A stretch of 13,859 bases of DNA from an uncultured Nitrososphaerota archaeon (lineage in GTDB: Bacteria > Bacillota > Clostridia > Oscillospirales > Ruminococcaceae), in assembly GCA_934869045.1 (NCBI GenBank), contig CAKXAF010000018.1, positions 3,148-17,006 on the forward strand. Reading direction: 5' to 3'. Positions 1 to 6,415 of the stretch are shown here, piece after piece; the first letter of the stretch is position 1; the number at the start of each line of letters is the position of its first letter. The notes under the pieces are model-generated. The model worked only from the letters and a program-made list of their open reading frames with translations. It was not told where the DNA came from and ran no database searches. The position numbers were made by a program, and so were the translations under genes.

Positions 1-722
1 TCCTGCCGGCCCTCCGTGTCGGCAGAGGTCAGTTTATACCGCTCTTCCAGCAGCTGCGGATACTCCATGTGGAGCCATGCCAGCAGTCGGATGGCCAGCA
101 GTTCCACGTCCACCACCTGGTCCCGGACCGCGCCGGTAAAGGCCAGCCGTTCTCCGACTGCCTGATCCTCAAATTTGGGCCAGAGGACTCCGGGAGTGTC
201 CAGCAGCTCCACATCCCTGGCCACCGTAACCCACTGCTTGCCCACGGTGACGCCGGGACGGTCCTCCACCCGGGTGCGGCGCTGGTTGGCAGCCCGATTG
301 ATGAAGGAGGATTTCCCTACGTTGGGGATCCCCACGATCATCATCCGCAGAGGCCGGCCCGCCATCCCGCGCTGTTCCCGCCGCTGGATCTCCTCCGCCA
401 GGACTTCCCGGACCATGGGCAGAAACTTCTCCATTCCCCGGCCGGACTTGGCGTCCACCGCAATGGCGGGAACCCCCTTCGCCTGATACCAGGAAAGCCA
501 GCGAGCCGTGATACGCGGATCCGCTGCGTCGCATTTATTGAGGACGATCAGCCGCTTTTTTTGCCCGATCCACTTGGGGAGCTCCGGATTCCGGGAACTC
601 TGCGGGATTCGCGCGTCGGTGATCTCCACCACCAGATCGACCAGCTTGACGCTGCTTTCGATCATCCGGCGTGTTTTGGCCATGTGGCCGGGAAACCATT
701 GAATCGAGGGTGCCTGTGCCAT
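1..722 (-). CDS. rbgA: Ribosome biogenesis GTPase RbgA/YlqF (3' part cut by window edge)
   Basis: Circularly permuted GTPase that acts in late assembly of the 50S ribosomal subunit in Firmicutes. About 240 residues are visible; the family usually has about 280–290, so the C-terminal end lies beyond position 1. The N-terminus contains the family hallmark IQWFPGHMAK (residues 7–16). G motifs appear in permuted order: G4 NKCD (62–65), then G1 GIPNVGKSS (131–139), a PGVT G2-like motif (156–159) and G3 DTPGV (175–179). The ATG at 722 is preceded by AAGGAG with 6-nt spacing. It lies 33 nt downstream of a signal peptidase gene and in the same operon direction as rplS, matching the rplS–lepB–rbgA order known in Clostridia and rplS–rbgA in Bacillus. 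Identification is from motifs and synteny; I see no anomaly in the visible part. Confidence 0.95.
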   Translation of the reverse strand, partial: MAQAPSIQWFPGHMAKTRRMIESSVKLVDLVVEITDARIPQSSRNPELPKWIGQKKRLIVLNKCDAADPRITARWLSWYQAKGVPAIAVDAKSGRGMEKFLPMVREVLAEEIQRREQRGMAGRPLRMMIVGIPNVGKSSFINRAANQRRTRVEDRPGVTVGKQWVTVARDVELLDTPGVLWPKFEDQAVGERLAFTGAVRDQVVDVELLAIRLLAWLHMEYPQLLEERYKLTSADTEGRQ

Positions 723-755
723 GCGTTTCTCCTTATTTTCGGGATACCACCGTTC

Positions 756-1346
756 TCAGCGGACTGGCCCGATTTTATTCAGAGGCAGCAGCCGGAAAAT
801 GACCCGCCCCAGTATCTCTTCTTCATCAATCAAACCGACGCTTGCAAACCGGCTGTCAGTGGAGTGGTTTCGATTGTCTCCCATTACAAAAATCTTCCCC
901 TCCGGAACCGTCACCGGATACTCGTGGTCGCCCCGCCTGCTGTCGCTGATCGTTTCCGCAATATAGGGCTCAGAAAGGACCTTCCCGTCCACCAGCACCT
1001 CACCGTTTTCATTGATATCCACCGTCTGCCCAGCCACGGCGATGATCCGTTTTACCAGCGCCTCGTTGAGTCCCGTATTCTCCGAAAGAATGACGATATC
1101 CCCATATTCCGGCGTGTAAAACAGATTGGAGGAGATCAGCCGGTCCCCGTCCTGAAGCGTAGGGACCATGGAGCTGCCGTCTACTGAAACCACCCGAATC
1201 AAAAAGTGAAATATGATAAAAACGATGATCCCTGCGAAGAGGATCGCCTTCGCCCACTCCCAAAGCTCTTTTTTCAGATTAAAAGGTTCCTTCCCGCTGT
1301 TTTCCGGATTCTCAGTCTCCGATTGGGTCTCTTTCATCTCTTCCAT
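756..1346 (-). CDS. lepB: Type I signal peptidase (downstream copy of a tandem pair)
   Basis: Membrane serine/lysine protease that removes signal peptides from exported proteins; 196 residues, the usual size for Gram-positive SipS-type enzymes. A charged cytosolic N-terminus is followed by one transmembrane segment (about 33–50). Then come the catalytic box with Ser59 in SSMVPT, Lys99 in LVKRIIA, and the conserved GDNRNHSTDSR box near the C-terminus, so the dyad is intact. The ATG at 1346 has AGGAGG 6 nt upstream (1353–1358 on the plus strand); a second in-frame Met three codons later is less well placed. It starts 15 nt after the end of a second signal peptidase gene, and rbgA follows 33 nt downstream. 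The two copies are clearly diverged paralogues, not a recent duplication. Substrate preference cannot be read from sequence. Confidence 0.95.
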   Translation of the reverse strand: MEEMKETQSETENPENSGKEPFNLKKELWEWAKAILFAGIIVFIIFHFLIRVVSVDGSSMVPTLQDGDRLISSNLFYTPEYGDIVILSENTGLNEALVKRIIAVAGQTVDINENGEVLVDGKVLSEPYIAETISDSRRGDHEYPVTVPEGKIFVMGDNRNHSTDSRFASVGLIDEEEILGRVIFRLLPLNKIGPVR

Positions 1347-1361
1347 CTCTGTCCTCCTATA

Positions 1362-2033
1362 TTAGTGAACCAAACCAGCGCGTCCAAACGGCAGAAGCCG
1401 GAATAAAACGCGGCCGACCACTTCTTTTTCGGCCACGCAGCCGATCTCCGAAAAGCGGCTGTCCGTAGAATGGCCGCGATTATCCCCCATCACGAACAGG
1501 AATCCTTCCGGGACCTCCAAGGGATACGTCCCGTTCCCCGGATCCGTGCCTGTGCCCGCAAGATACGGCTCTTCCAGCTTCTCCCCGTTCACAAAAACAG
1601 CGCCGTCCAGGATATCCACCGTCTGTCCGCCGGTGGCCACGATCCGCTTGATCAGCCGCTCACCCAGGCCGTTCTTTTCTGACAGCACCACGATATCGCC
1701 GGCTTGAGGCGTATAAAACATTCTGGAAATCACCAGCCGGTCCCCTTCCACAATGGTCGGTTCCATGGAGCTTCCCTGCACGCTTACGACACGGATCACG
1801 CAGTAAAAAAGGAGGAAGGAAGCGATAGCCACGACACCCAGGCAGCGGATCCACTCCCAAAGCTCCCGCTTCCAAGAACTGCCCTCCGGCTGCAAATCCG
1901 GCTCAGGCTGCGGCTCTGGGGCGCTGAGGCGCTGCTCCAACTCTTCCAAAATCCGGTCGATCTCCTCGTCCGAATGCATCCGCCCGGCGGCCGCCTGTTT
2001 CTCGTCCACCGAAAACCGCCTCCGTTCTTCCAT
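1362..2033 (-). CDS. lepB: Type I signal peptidase with long cytosolic N-terminal extension
   Basis: Second SipS-type signal peptidase, 223 residues. The catalytic domain is complete: one transmembrane segment (about 62–80), Ser89 in SSMEPT, Lys129 in LIKRIVA and GDNRGHSTDSR near the C-terminus. It differs from the downstream copy in its 55-residue cytosolic leader, which is acidic (SDEEIDRILEELEQ) and then Pro/Glu-rich (PEPQPEPDLQPE). That leader could be a short helix plus flexible tether; its role is unknown. The start at 2033 has GAGG about 8 nt upstream. Only about 20 nt separate this ATG from a terminator-like hairpin after rplS, so the gene probably depends on read-through from rplS. 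Paralogous signal peptidases are common in Firmicutes; side-by-side copies suggest local duplication followed by divergence. Confidence 0.95.
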   Translation of the reverse strand: MEERRRFSVDEKQAAAGRMHSDEEIDRILEELEQRLSAPEPQPEPDLQPEGSSWKRELWEWIRCLGVVAIASFLLFYCVIRVVSVQGSSMEPTIVEGDRLVISRMFYTPQAGDIVVLSEKNGLGERLIKRIVATGGQTVDILDGAVFVNGEKLEEPYLAGTGTDPGNGTYPLEVPEGFLFVMGDNRGHSTDSRFSEIGCVAEKEVVGRVLFRLLPFGRAGLVH

Positions 2034-2049
2034 TAAAAAGCCTCAAATA

Positions 2050-2078
2050 GCAGAAAAAGGGACGTTACCGTCCCTTTC
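2050..2078 (-). terminator. Terminator/attenuator hairpin between rplS and the first signal peptidase gene
   Basis: Perfect 9-bp stem (2056–2064 with 2069–2077) and a 4-nt loop. Read on the minus strand it ends in CCCTTTTTC, a short U-tract that partly overlaps the stem base. It sits 15 nt after the rplS stop and about 20 nt before the next start codon, leaving no room for a separate promoter. It is therefore best read as a leaky terminator that lowers lepB/rbgA expression relative to L19. Confidence 0.75.
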
Positions 2079-2091
2079 CGCGCCGCTCTTA

Positions 2092-2433
2092 TTAGAGTTT
2101 CTCTTTGATTCTGGCAGCCTTGCCGACTCTGTCGCGCAGATAGTAGAGCTTCGCTCTTCTGACACGACCGTGACGGAGCACTTCGACACTTACAACGTTG
2201 GGGGAATGAATCGGGAATACCCGCTCCACACCGCAGCCATAGGAAACGCGGCGAACCGTAAAGGTCTCCGAGATCCCGCCATGCTTCATCGCGATGACCG
2301 TACCCTCAAACATCTGGTTTCTTTCCTTGTCGCCTTCACGGATTTTGACCGCGATGCGGACGTAGTCGCCGATCTGAATGGCCGGTTTCTCGGTCTTCAT
2401 GCTGGACTGGCTGATGATTTGCAATGCGTCCAT
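2092..2433 (-). CDS. rplS: 50S ribosomal protein L19
   Basis: Structural protein of the large ribosomal subunit at the 30S/50S interface; 113 residues, normal for the family. Family landmarks are IQIGDYVRIAVKIREGDKER, the FEGTVIAMK strand, TFTVRRVSYGCGVERVFPIHSP and the basic tail RRAKLYYLRDRVGKAARIKE. The ATG at 2433 follows ATTAGGAGGATCAAA, an optimal ribosome-binding site with about 7-nt spacing. It is first in the minus-strand block and has its own strong promoter and a leader of about 140 nt with hairpins, so L19 may regulate its own synthesis. Signal peptidases and rbgA follow after a terminator-like hairpin. Nothing unusual in the protein. Confidence 0.98.
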   Translation of the reverse strand: MDALQIISQSSMKTEKPAIQIGDYVRIAVKIREGDKERNQMFEGTVIAMKHGGISETFTVRRVSYGCGVERVFPIHSPNVVSVEVLRHGRVRRAKLYYLRDRVGKAARIKEKL

Positions 2434-2575
2434 TTTGATCCTCCTAATATTTCAGACATTCATGCATGCAGGATTTTTCCTGTGCAGAGGACTGCCCGCT
2501 TTAATGTTGCGCTGACGCGCAGGTAACATTAATCCCCATCCGAACGCCTTGCAGCGCACCGGCGGAACAATATCT
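2434..2575 (-). promoter_or_regulatory. Structured 5' leader of rplS (candidate L19 autoregulatory leader)
   Basis: The transcribed but untranslated stretch ahead of L19 is about 140 nt. It holds a composite hairpin with a perfect 8-bp outer stem (2501–2508 TTAATGTT with 2525–2532) and a 4-bp GCGC/GCGC inner stem (2509–2512 with 2517–2520); four unpaired bases lie on one side. A second hairpin, CAGGA/TCCTG (2469–2473 with 2478–2482), lies nearer the gene. L19 leaders are a known ribosomal-protein autoregulation class in low-GC Firmicutes. I cannot confirm that this one fits that covariance model, so the assignment is by position and structure only. Confidence 0.5.
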
Positions 2576-2580
2576 AGTAT

Positions 2581-2609
2581 ATTTTAGCACATCTCTCCGA
2601 AAAAAGCAA
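2581..2609 (-). promoter_or_regulatory. Sigma-A type promoter for rplS
   Basis: On the minus strand, TTGCTT (2609–2604) and TAAAAT (2586–2581) are separated by exactly 17 bp. The -10 is preceded by TGC, an extended -10. Transcription would begin near 2574. The arrangement fits a strong housekeeping promoter for a ribosomal protein gene. Confidence 0.75.
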
Positions 2610-2692
2610 GCATTTTTTCTGCCTAATTTTTTTCCTGAAGGCCGGCGCCTCTATTGATTCCCGCCAGAGACAACCTCTTCCTTATTATAGCC
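2610..2692. other. Remainder of the non-coding gap upstream of the rplS promoter
   Basis: The 335-bp gap between rplS and the oxidoreductase gene is explained by the rplS leader, its promoter and terminator hairpins near 2694–2756. In this remaining AT-rich piece I see no further open frame, convincing promoter or repeat. Confidence 0.5.
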
Positions 2693-2693
2693 G

Positions 2694-2719
2694 AAAAAGC
2701 TTCCTGCGTCAAGCAGGAA
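2694..2719 (-). terminator. Second, distal terminator hairpin of the sugar operon
   Basis: A 7-bp stem TTCCTGC/GCAGGAA (2701–2707 with 2713–2719), loop GTCAA, is followed on the minus strand by AGCTTTTTC. It lies just beyond the stronger hairpin at 2725–2755, forming a back-to-back pair that would isolate the following rplS promoter from read-through. Confidence 0.55.
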
Positions 2720-2720
2720 C

Positions 2721-2756
2721 AAAACCCCGGGCGCCGCTCAGCGGTATGCCCGGGGT
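2721..2756 (-). terminator. Rho-independent terminator of the isomerase–oxidoreductase operon
   Basis: An 8-bp G/C-only outer stem (CCCCGGGC 2725–2732 with 2748–2755) plus a 4-bp inner stem (2734–2737 with 2741–2744) is followed on the minus strand by TTTTGTT. It starts 13 nt after the stop of the oxidoreductase gene. Confidence 0.85.
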
Positions 2757-2768
2757 CTGAAAACCCGT

Positions 2769-3935
2769 TTAGATTTCGGGAATCTCGATCTCGACCTCGC
2801 GGCCAAGCTCGGCGGACTTGAGGATGCCGTCCAGGATGGCCTGGTTGTAGATGATCTGCTCCGAGGGGATAGGAGCTGCTGTGCCGTTCTTCGCCGCATC
2901 CAGGAAAGTCCGGATCTTACGGTCGAAAAGATTGGCCTCTTCCTTGATGATCGGGACGACCGTCTCGACCTGCTCGCCAGCCACTTCGTGATAGATGGTC
3001 ATGGGGCCGCCCACCGAGCCGTTCCAGCAGTCGGTAGAGGGAATCCGCAGGCCGCCCTTGGTGCCCAGAATGATGGTATCGCCGGGGGTGTTGATGTTCA
3101 TCGCCCAGGCGATGCGGAAATCCAGAATGATGCCGCCCTCCAGCCGGACGAAAGCTGCCGCAAAGTCGTCCACGCCAAATTTCTCCGCATACTCGGGATG
3201 GCCAGTCTTCACATAGTTGGAGTAGTTGGGATCGGTGCCGAAGAAAGCGGACTTATAGCCGGAAACGGTCAGCGGCTTGGGATAACCCACTGCGTTGAGA
3301 ACCATATCCAGGGAGTAGCAGCCGATGTCGCCCAGAGCGCCGATTCCGCCGGTCTCCTTCTCGATAAAGGTGGTGCCGTAGGGGGTGGGGATACCGCGAC
3401 GGCGACCGCCGCCGGTCTGAATGTAGTAGATTTTGCCCAGTTCGCCGGACTCGACGATTTTCTTGATCATCTTCATATTGGCATCAAAACGGGGCTGGAA
3501 ACCGATAGAAAGCACCTTTCCGCTGGCCTTTTCCGCTTTGCGGATGGCGGCCGCCTCCTCGACAGTGACGCACATAGGCTTCTCCAGCAGCACATTGAGG
3601 CCCTTTTCCAGCGCGTAAATGGCGCAGGGCGCATGCTGGCAGTTGTAGGTGCAGACGCTGACGGCGTCCAGATCAGGCTCGTTGTCGATCATTTCCTTGT
3701 GGCTGCTGTAGGTGCGCACACCTTCCACGCCGAATCTCTTGAAGAAGGCTTCCGCCTTGCCGGGAACCAGATCCGCGCCTGCAACGATCTCCACGTCGGG
3801 CTGCTTCAGGTAGCTGGCGATATGGGCCTCCGCGATCCAGCCGGTGCCGATGATGCCGACCTTTACCTTTTTACTGGCGTCTACCGCCACGCCTTCGCCG
3901 GTGTTTTCCATAAAGCGGTTGAGGATGTCGCTCAT
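2769..3935 (-). CDS. Gfo/Idh/MocA-family NAD(P)-dependent oxidoreductase
   Basis: Cytosolic dehydrogenase of the glucose–fructose oxidoreductase / inositol dehydrogenase superfamily; 388 residues. The N-terminal Rossmann fold shows GIIGTGWIAEAH (27–38) and the substrate-side EKP motif (118–120). The C-terminal α/β domain carries GDIGCYSLD (202–210), where Tyr207 stands where many members have His; this Tyr variant is typical of the GFOR/xylose-dehydrogenase branch. The frame is open upstream to 4031, but that would overlap the preceding gene. The ATG at 3935, with AAGGAG 10 nt upstream, is the better start; a GTG three codons earlier sits only 1 nt from the ribosome-binding site. It is second gene of an operon, 50 nt after an isomerase-like gene, and is followed by a strong terminator. 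A sugar, inositol or related cyclitol substrate is likely; which one cannot be told. Confidence 0.9.
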   Translation of the reverse strand: MSDILNRFMENTGEGVAVDASKKVKVGIIGTGWIAEAHIASYLKQPDVEIVAGADLVPGKAEAFFKRFGVEGVRTYSSHKEMIDNEPDLDAVSVCTYNCQHAPCAIYALEKGLNVLLEKPMCVTVEEAAAIRKAEKASGKVLSIGFQPRFDANMKMIKKIVESGELGKIYYIQTGGGRRRGIPTPYGTTFIEKETGGIGALGDIGCYSLDMVLNAVGYPKPLTVSGYKSAFFGTDPNYSNYVKTGHPEYAEKFGVDDFAAAFVRLEGGIILDFRIAWAMNINTPGDTIILGTKGGLRIPSTDCWNGSVGGPMTIYHEVAGEQVETVVPIIKEEANLFDRKIRTFLDAAKNGTAAPIPSEQIIYNQAILDGILKSAELGREVEIEIPEI

Positions 3936-3985
3936 AGTTTCCACTCTCCTTGTATCGTTTGAAACTGATTTTATGGGAAGCGGCG

Positions 3986-4813
3986 TCAGACGCCGATCTT
4001 CTTCAGATATTCGCGGCTCATCTGCGCACATTCCATAGACGTTTTTCCCATGGAAGGACGATCCTGCTCGACCACAACCCAGCCAGCGCCCGCATCTGCG
4101 GCGGCTTCAAGGATGACGGGAAAGTTCTGAAGCCCGTATCCTACCGGCCGGAATTCAAAGACATTCTCCCCGCCGGCCTTTTTATCCACGCCGATAAGTT
4201 CATAGAATGGCTTGTCGCTTTTCGCATCCCGGCTGCTCATATAGAAGTCCTTGAGGTGGACCACCGGCGCGCGTCCGGCATATTTCCGAACGAAAGCAGC
4301 AGGATTCTCCCCGGCTACGTTGACCCAGCAGGTATCGATTTCCGTCTGAAGCAGATCCGCCGGAATCACCCGGTAAAGCATATCCAGTGCGTATTCGCCG
4401 TCCAGTTTGGCAAACTCAAAATCATGGTTGTGGTACAGCATAACCATACCCTTTTCCTTGGCGATACCCGCCAGCATCCGGATGTCCTCCACCGTCTTGC
4501 CGAACTGCTCGGTCCCGGGACGGAGCTCCTCGGGCAGATACGGCACCGCCACGTATTTGCATCCCATCTCCGCGTACCCGCTCAGAACCCCCTGCGGATC
4601 CGCCAGCATATCCGCCAATGCCACATGGGCGGATACCAAGACCAAGCCAGCCTTTTCCACAGCGGCTTTCACCTCAGCATAGCTATACCCGTACAGCCCG
4701 GCCAGCTCCACACCGTCGTAACCCATTTCCTTGATTTTCTGCAGAGTGCCCTCCAGATCCTTTTCGGCAAAATCCCGAACGGAATAGACCTGCAATGCGA
4801 CTGAAAAATTCAT
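3986..4813 (-). CDS. Sugar phosphate isomerase/epimerase (xylose isomerase-like TIM barrel)
   Basis: AP-endonuclease-2/xylose-isomerase-like TIM-barrel enzyme of the IolE/IolI/YcjR type, 275 residues, full length for the family. Candidate metal and catalytic residues are in place: Glu36 in GVELAGLYG, His63 in SAHVAL, HNHD at 128–131, EID at 158–160, His186 in VVHLKDF and Glu249 in VVVEQDRP. Start choice: ATG at 4813 has AAGGAGGA with a 7-nt gap; an in-frame TTG one codon earlier has only 4 nt, and an ATG at 4820 is out of frame. It is first gene of the operon with the Gfo/Idh/MocA dehydrogenase. This pairing is common in inositol and unusual-sugar catabolism, where oxidation to a keto form and epimerisation or dehydration are coupled. 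Control is probably through the operator in its promoter. The exact substrate is unknown. Confidence 0.88.
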   Translation of the reverse strand: MNFSVALQVYSVRDFAEKDLEGTLQKIKEMGYDGVELAGLYGYSYAEVKAAVEKAGLVLVSAHVALADMLADPQGVLSGYAEMGCKYVAVPYLPEELRPGTEQFGKTVEDIRMLAGIAKEKGMVMLYHNHDFEFAKLDGEYALDMLYRVIPADLLQTEIDTCWVNVAGENPAAFVRKYAGRAPVVHLKDFYMSSRDAKSDKPFYELIGVDKKAGGENVFEFRPVGYGLQNFPVILEAAADAGAGWVVVEQDRPSMGKTSMECAQMSREYLKKIGV

Positions 4814-4857
4814 CAAACATTCCTCCTTGTTTTCAAAACCCTAACTATTTTTGGGAA

Positions 4858-4871
4858 TGTAATCGTTTACG
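4858..4871 (-). promoter_or_regulatory. LacI/CcpA-type operator (cre-like)
   Basis: TGTAATCGTTTACG on the plus strand. The core 4859–4870 is an imperfect palindrome centred on CG that matches its own reverse complement at 10 of 12 positions, the hallmark of LacI/GalR-family operators. It departs at one end position from the generic cre pattern TGNNANCGNTNNCA. It begins about 6 bp after the -10 of the operon promoter and so covers the likely transcription start, a placement typical of repression. Confidence 0.75.
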
Positions 4872-4876
4872 TGCCC

Positions 4877-4905
4877 ATTATAACCCATCCAACTGCTAAA
4901 GTCAA
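4877..4905 (-). promoter_or_regulatory. Near-consensus sigma-A promoter of the isomerase–oxidoreductase operon
   Basis: TTGACT (4905–4900) and TATAAT (4882–4877) on the minus strand with 17-bp spacing: 11 of 12 consensus bases. The predicted start is near 4870, about 57 nt before the isomerase ATG. Such a strong core promoter with an overlapping operator suggests control mainly by repression. Confidence 0.85.
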
Positions 4906-4965
4906 CCAACAAGAGCGCCAGACATTGTGCATTTTTTTTGTGCGAAACATCGACTCCTCTTGCAT

Positions 4966-5024
4966 ATCAAACAAAATCCCGGCGGCAGACGGAAACGCTT
5001 CCATGCTTCCGTCTGCCGCCGGGG
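4966..5024 (-). terminator. Terminator of the PocR–AraC regulator gene
   Basis: A perfect 17-bp stem (4978–4994 with 5007–5023) with a 12-nt loop, 19 nt after the stop codon, followed on the minus strand by ATTTTGTTTGAT. It is unusually long and G/C-rich, and separates the regulator from the sugar operon promoter downstream. Confidence 0.85.
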
Positions 5025-5042
5025 TCTTCTGTTCTGGAAATT

Positions 5043-6347
5043 TTATTCGGGCATTGCTGTACCGGGGTTGTCAGACGCCGCCGCTCCGCGGCTGTCCAGC
5101 GCCACCGCTCCGCGGCTGTCCAGCGCCACCGCTCCGCGGCTGTCGCGGTATTTTTTCGGCGAAACACCGACCATCTTCTTAAATACACGGGTAAAATAGC
5201 TCTGATCCTCAAATCCACAGAGGTTTGCGATATCAATGAGACTGACATCCTTGTCCATCAGCAGGATCTTGCTCTTCTCAATCCGAACCCGATTGATATA
5301 TCCGGAAAGGCTCTCGCCGGTCTCCTCCTTGAAAATGCTGCTCAGATAGGCTTTGCTCAGATAGGCGCTCCGGGCGATCTCGTCCAGAGTCAGTTTTTTG
5401 TCGTAGTTGGCCCGGACGTATTCCATGGCCTTGTACACCGCATCGATGTGCTTGATCCGGGAAAAATCGAAGGTATAGTCGATGAACCGGTGCATGATCC
5501 CCGTGACCCAGACACTCAGTTCCTCAATGGAGGTAAAATGCTCAATCTTCCGGATGTAGTCGCCGCTGAACCCAAAGATTTCGTTGACGTCAGCCCCGGC
5601 GTCGATGGTTGCCCGGGAGATCAGCACCACCAGCTCCAGGACCCGCAGCTTGATCGATTCCAGATCGAACTGGCTGACGAAAAAGATCTCTCCCAGCAGC
5701 TCGTTTAAGAGCTGCTGGGACCCTGCCTTATCCCGGCTGCGGATAAGCACCTGCAGCTTCTTCTCCGACTCAATGGGATAGACCTGCTTCTCGCCGTAGG
5801 AGGCATACCGCTCCCGGACGTCGTAAATGGAACTGAGAAATTTGTCCTGCTCCCACAAAAAAGCCCCGGCCATGCTGCTGTGGGGCGTTCCGCTGATACA
5901 GCAGGTCACCGCCGCCAGCACCTCAGAGAGCCCCGTCACTGCGCTGGGTTCCATAACGGGGAGCCCTAAGATATCCGCCGCCATCTCGTCGCAGGGCAGT
6001 TCCGTCAGCGTATCCTGAAGGTTCCCCATGATCACCGGCCCTACGACCAGCCCACCGGCCAGGGCTCCCGTCTCATCGGAGACCGACGCCGCCGCAAACA
6101 CCAGCCCCAGGGGACAGTAATAGATGTACTTTCCGTTCCAGCGGTAAGCCTCCGAACAGCCGTAGCAGTGAGTGTTGAGCCGCATCCCGTTGTAACTGGT
6201 GCACCGGCTGCAAAAGCAGCGGGGAACCCCCTCCTCTCCGTCCACAAAGCTGCGGGAAGCCATGTCAATTACCGCGCAGTCCGCGCCGGAGAGGCCAGAA
6301 AAATAGGTGCTGTACTTGAGACAGCGCTTCTTCAAATCCTCCTGCAT
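5043..6347 (-). CDS. AraC-family transcriptional regulator with PocR sensory domain and repeat tail
   Basis: Cytosolic one-component regulator, 434 residues from the chosen start. The N-terminus (about 5–115) is a PocR-type ligand-sensing domain, with cysteines at 44, 46, 49, 61, 64 and 78 and the pattern CYGCSEAYRWNGKYIYYCPLGL. The C-terminal part (about 303–401) is a two-helix-turn-helix AraC DNA-binding domain (LTLDEIARSAYLSKAYLSSIF; VSLIDIANLCGFEDQSYFTRVF), ending in the usual SPKKYR. After that comes a 33-residue tail made of DSRGAVAL-type repeats, not expected in the family. An in-frame GTG at 6395 lies within about 13 nt of the predicted transcript start and has no ribosome-binding site; ATG at 6347 has AAGGAAGG with 5-nt spacing. 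PocR domains are thought to sense small organic molecules such as diols; the ligand here is unknown. The next operon downstream (isomerase/dehydrogenase) is a plausible target. Confidence 0.92.
   Translation of the reverse strand: MQEDLKKRCLKYSTYFSGLSGADCAVIDMASRSFVDGEEGVPRCFCSRCTSYNGMRLNTHCYGCSEAYRWNGKYIYYCPLGLVFAAASVSDETGALAGGLVVGPVIMGNLQDTLTELPCDEMAADILGLPVMEPSAVTGLSEVLAAVTCCISGTPHSSMAGAFLWEQDKFLSSIYDVRERYASYGEKQVYPIESEKKLQVLIRSRDKAGSQQLLNELLGEIFFVSQFDLESIKLRVLELVVLISRATIDAGADVNEIFGFSGDYIRKIEHFTSIEELSVWVTGIMHRFIDYTFDFSRIKHIDAVYKAMEYVRANYDKKLTLDEIARSAYLSKAYLSSIFKEETGESLSGYINRVRIEKSKILLMDKDVSLIDIANLCGFEDQSYFTRVFKKMVGVSPKKYRDSRGAVALDSRGAVALDSRGAAASDNPGTAMPE
5077..5144 (-). repeat. 24-bp in-frame tandem repeat, about 2.8 copies
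   Basis: Copies at 5077–5100, 5101–5124 and 5125–5144 (partial). Copies one and two differ at a single base; the third matches the second over its 20 bases. Each unit encodes eight residues, DSRGAVAL, at the extreme C-terminus of the PocR–AraC regulator. The unit includes the short palindrome CCGCGG. Being a multiple of three, changes in copy number would keep the frame. Confidence 0.95.
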
Positions 6348-6415
6348 CAAAACCTTCCTTTTTAAACCAAATTCCGAGCAAGTCCTGTTTTGCACCGAAA
6401 AAATCTTGTAAAGGT

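Noticed and set aside
69..1187. 372-residue plus-strand open frame
   Set aside because: It lies antisense to rbgA and a signal peptidase, both with clear motifs and ribosome-binding sites; its composition (Pro/His/Arg/Asp-rich) is that of a shadow frame.
2988..3962. 324-residue plus-strand open frame
   Set aside because: It is opposite the Gfo/Idh/MocA gene and shows no recognisable domain or start signal; GC-rich third positions create long antisense frames here.
3936..4031. Longer N-terminus for the Gfo/Idh/MocA protein
   Set aside because: It would overlap the preceding isomerase gene and adds a sequence with no family similarity; ATG 3935 has a ribosome-binding site and gives a normal N-terminus.
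3950..4804. 284-residue plus-strand open frame
   Set aside because: Antisense shadow of the isomerase-like gene; no ribosome-binding site or family motif.
5077..5144. CRISPR-like short repeats
   Set aside because: The 24-bp copies are directly adjacent with no spacers and lie in-frame inside a coding sequence.
4938..5708. 256-residue plus-strand open frame across the repeats
   Set aside because: It crosses a strong terminator hairpin and lies antisense to the AraC regulator, which has intact PocR and HTH domains.
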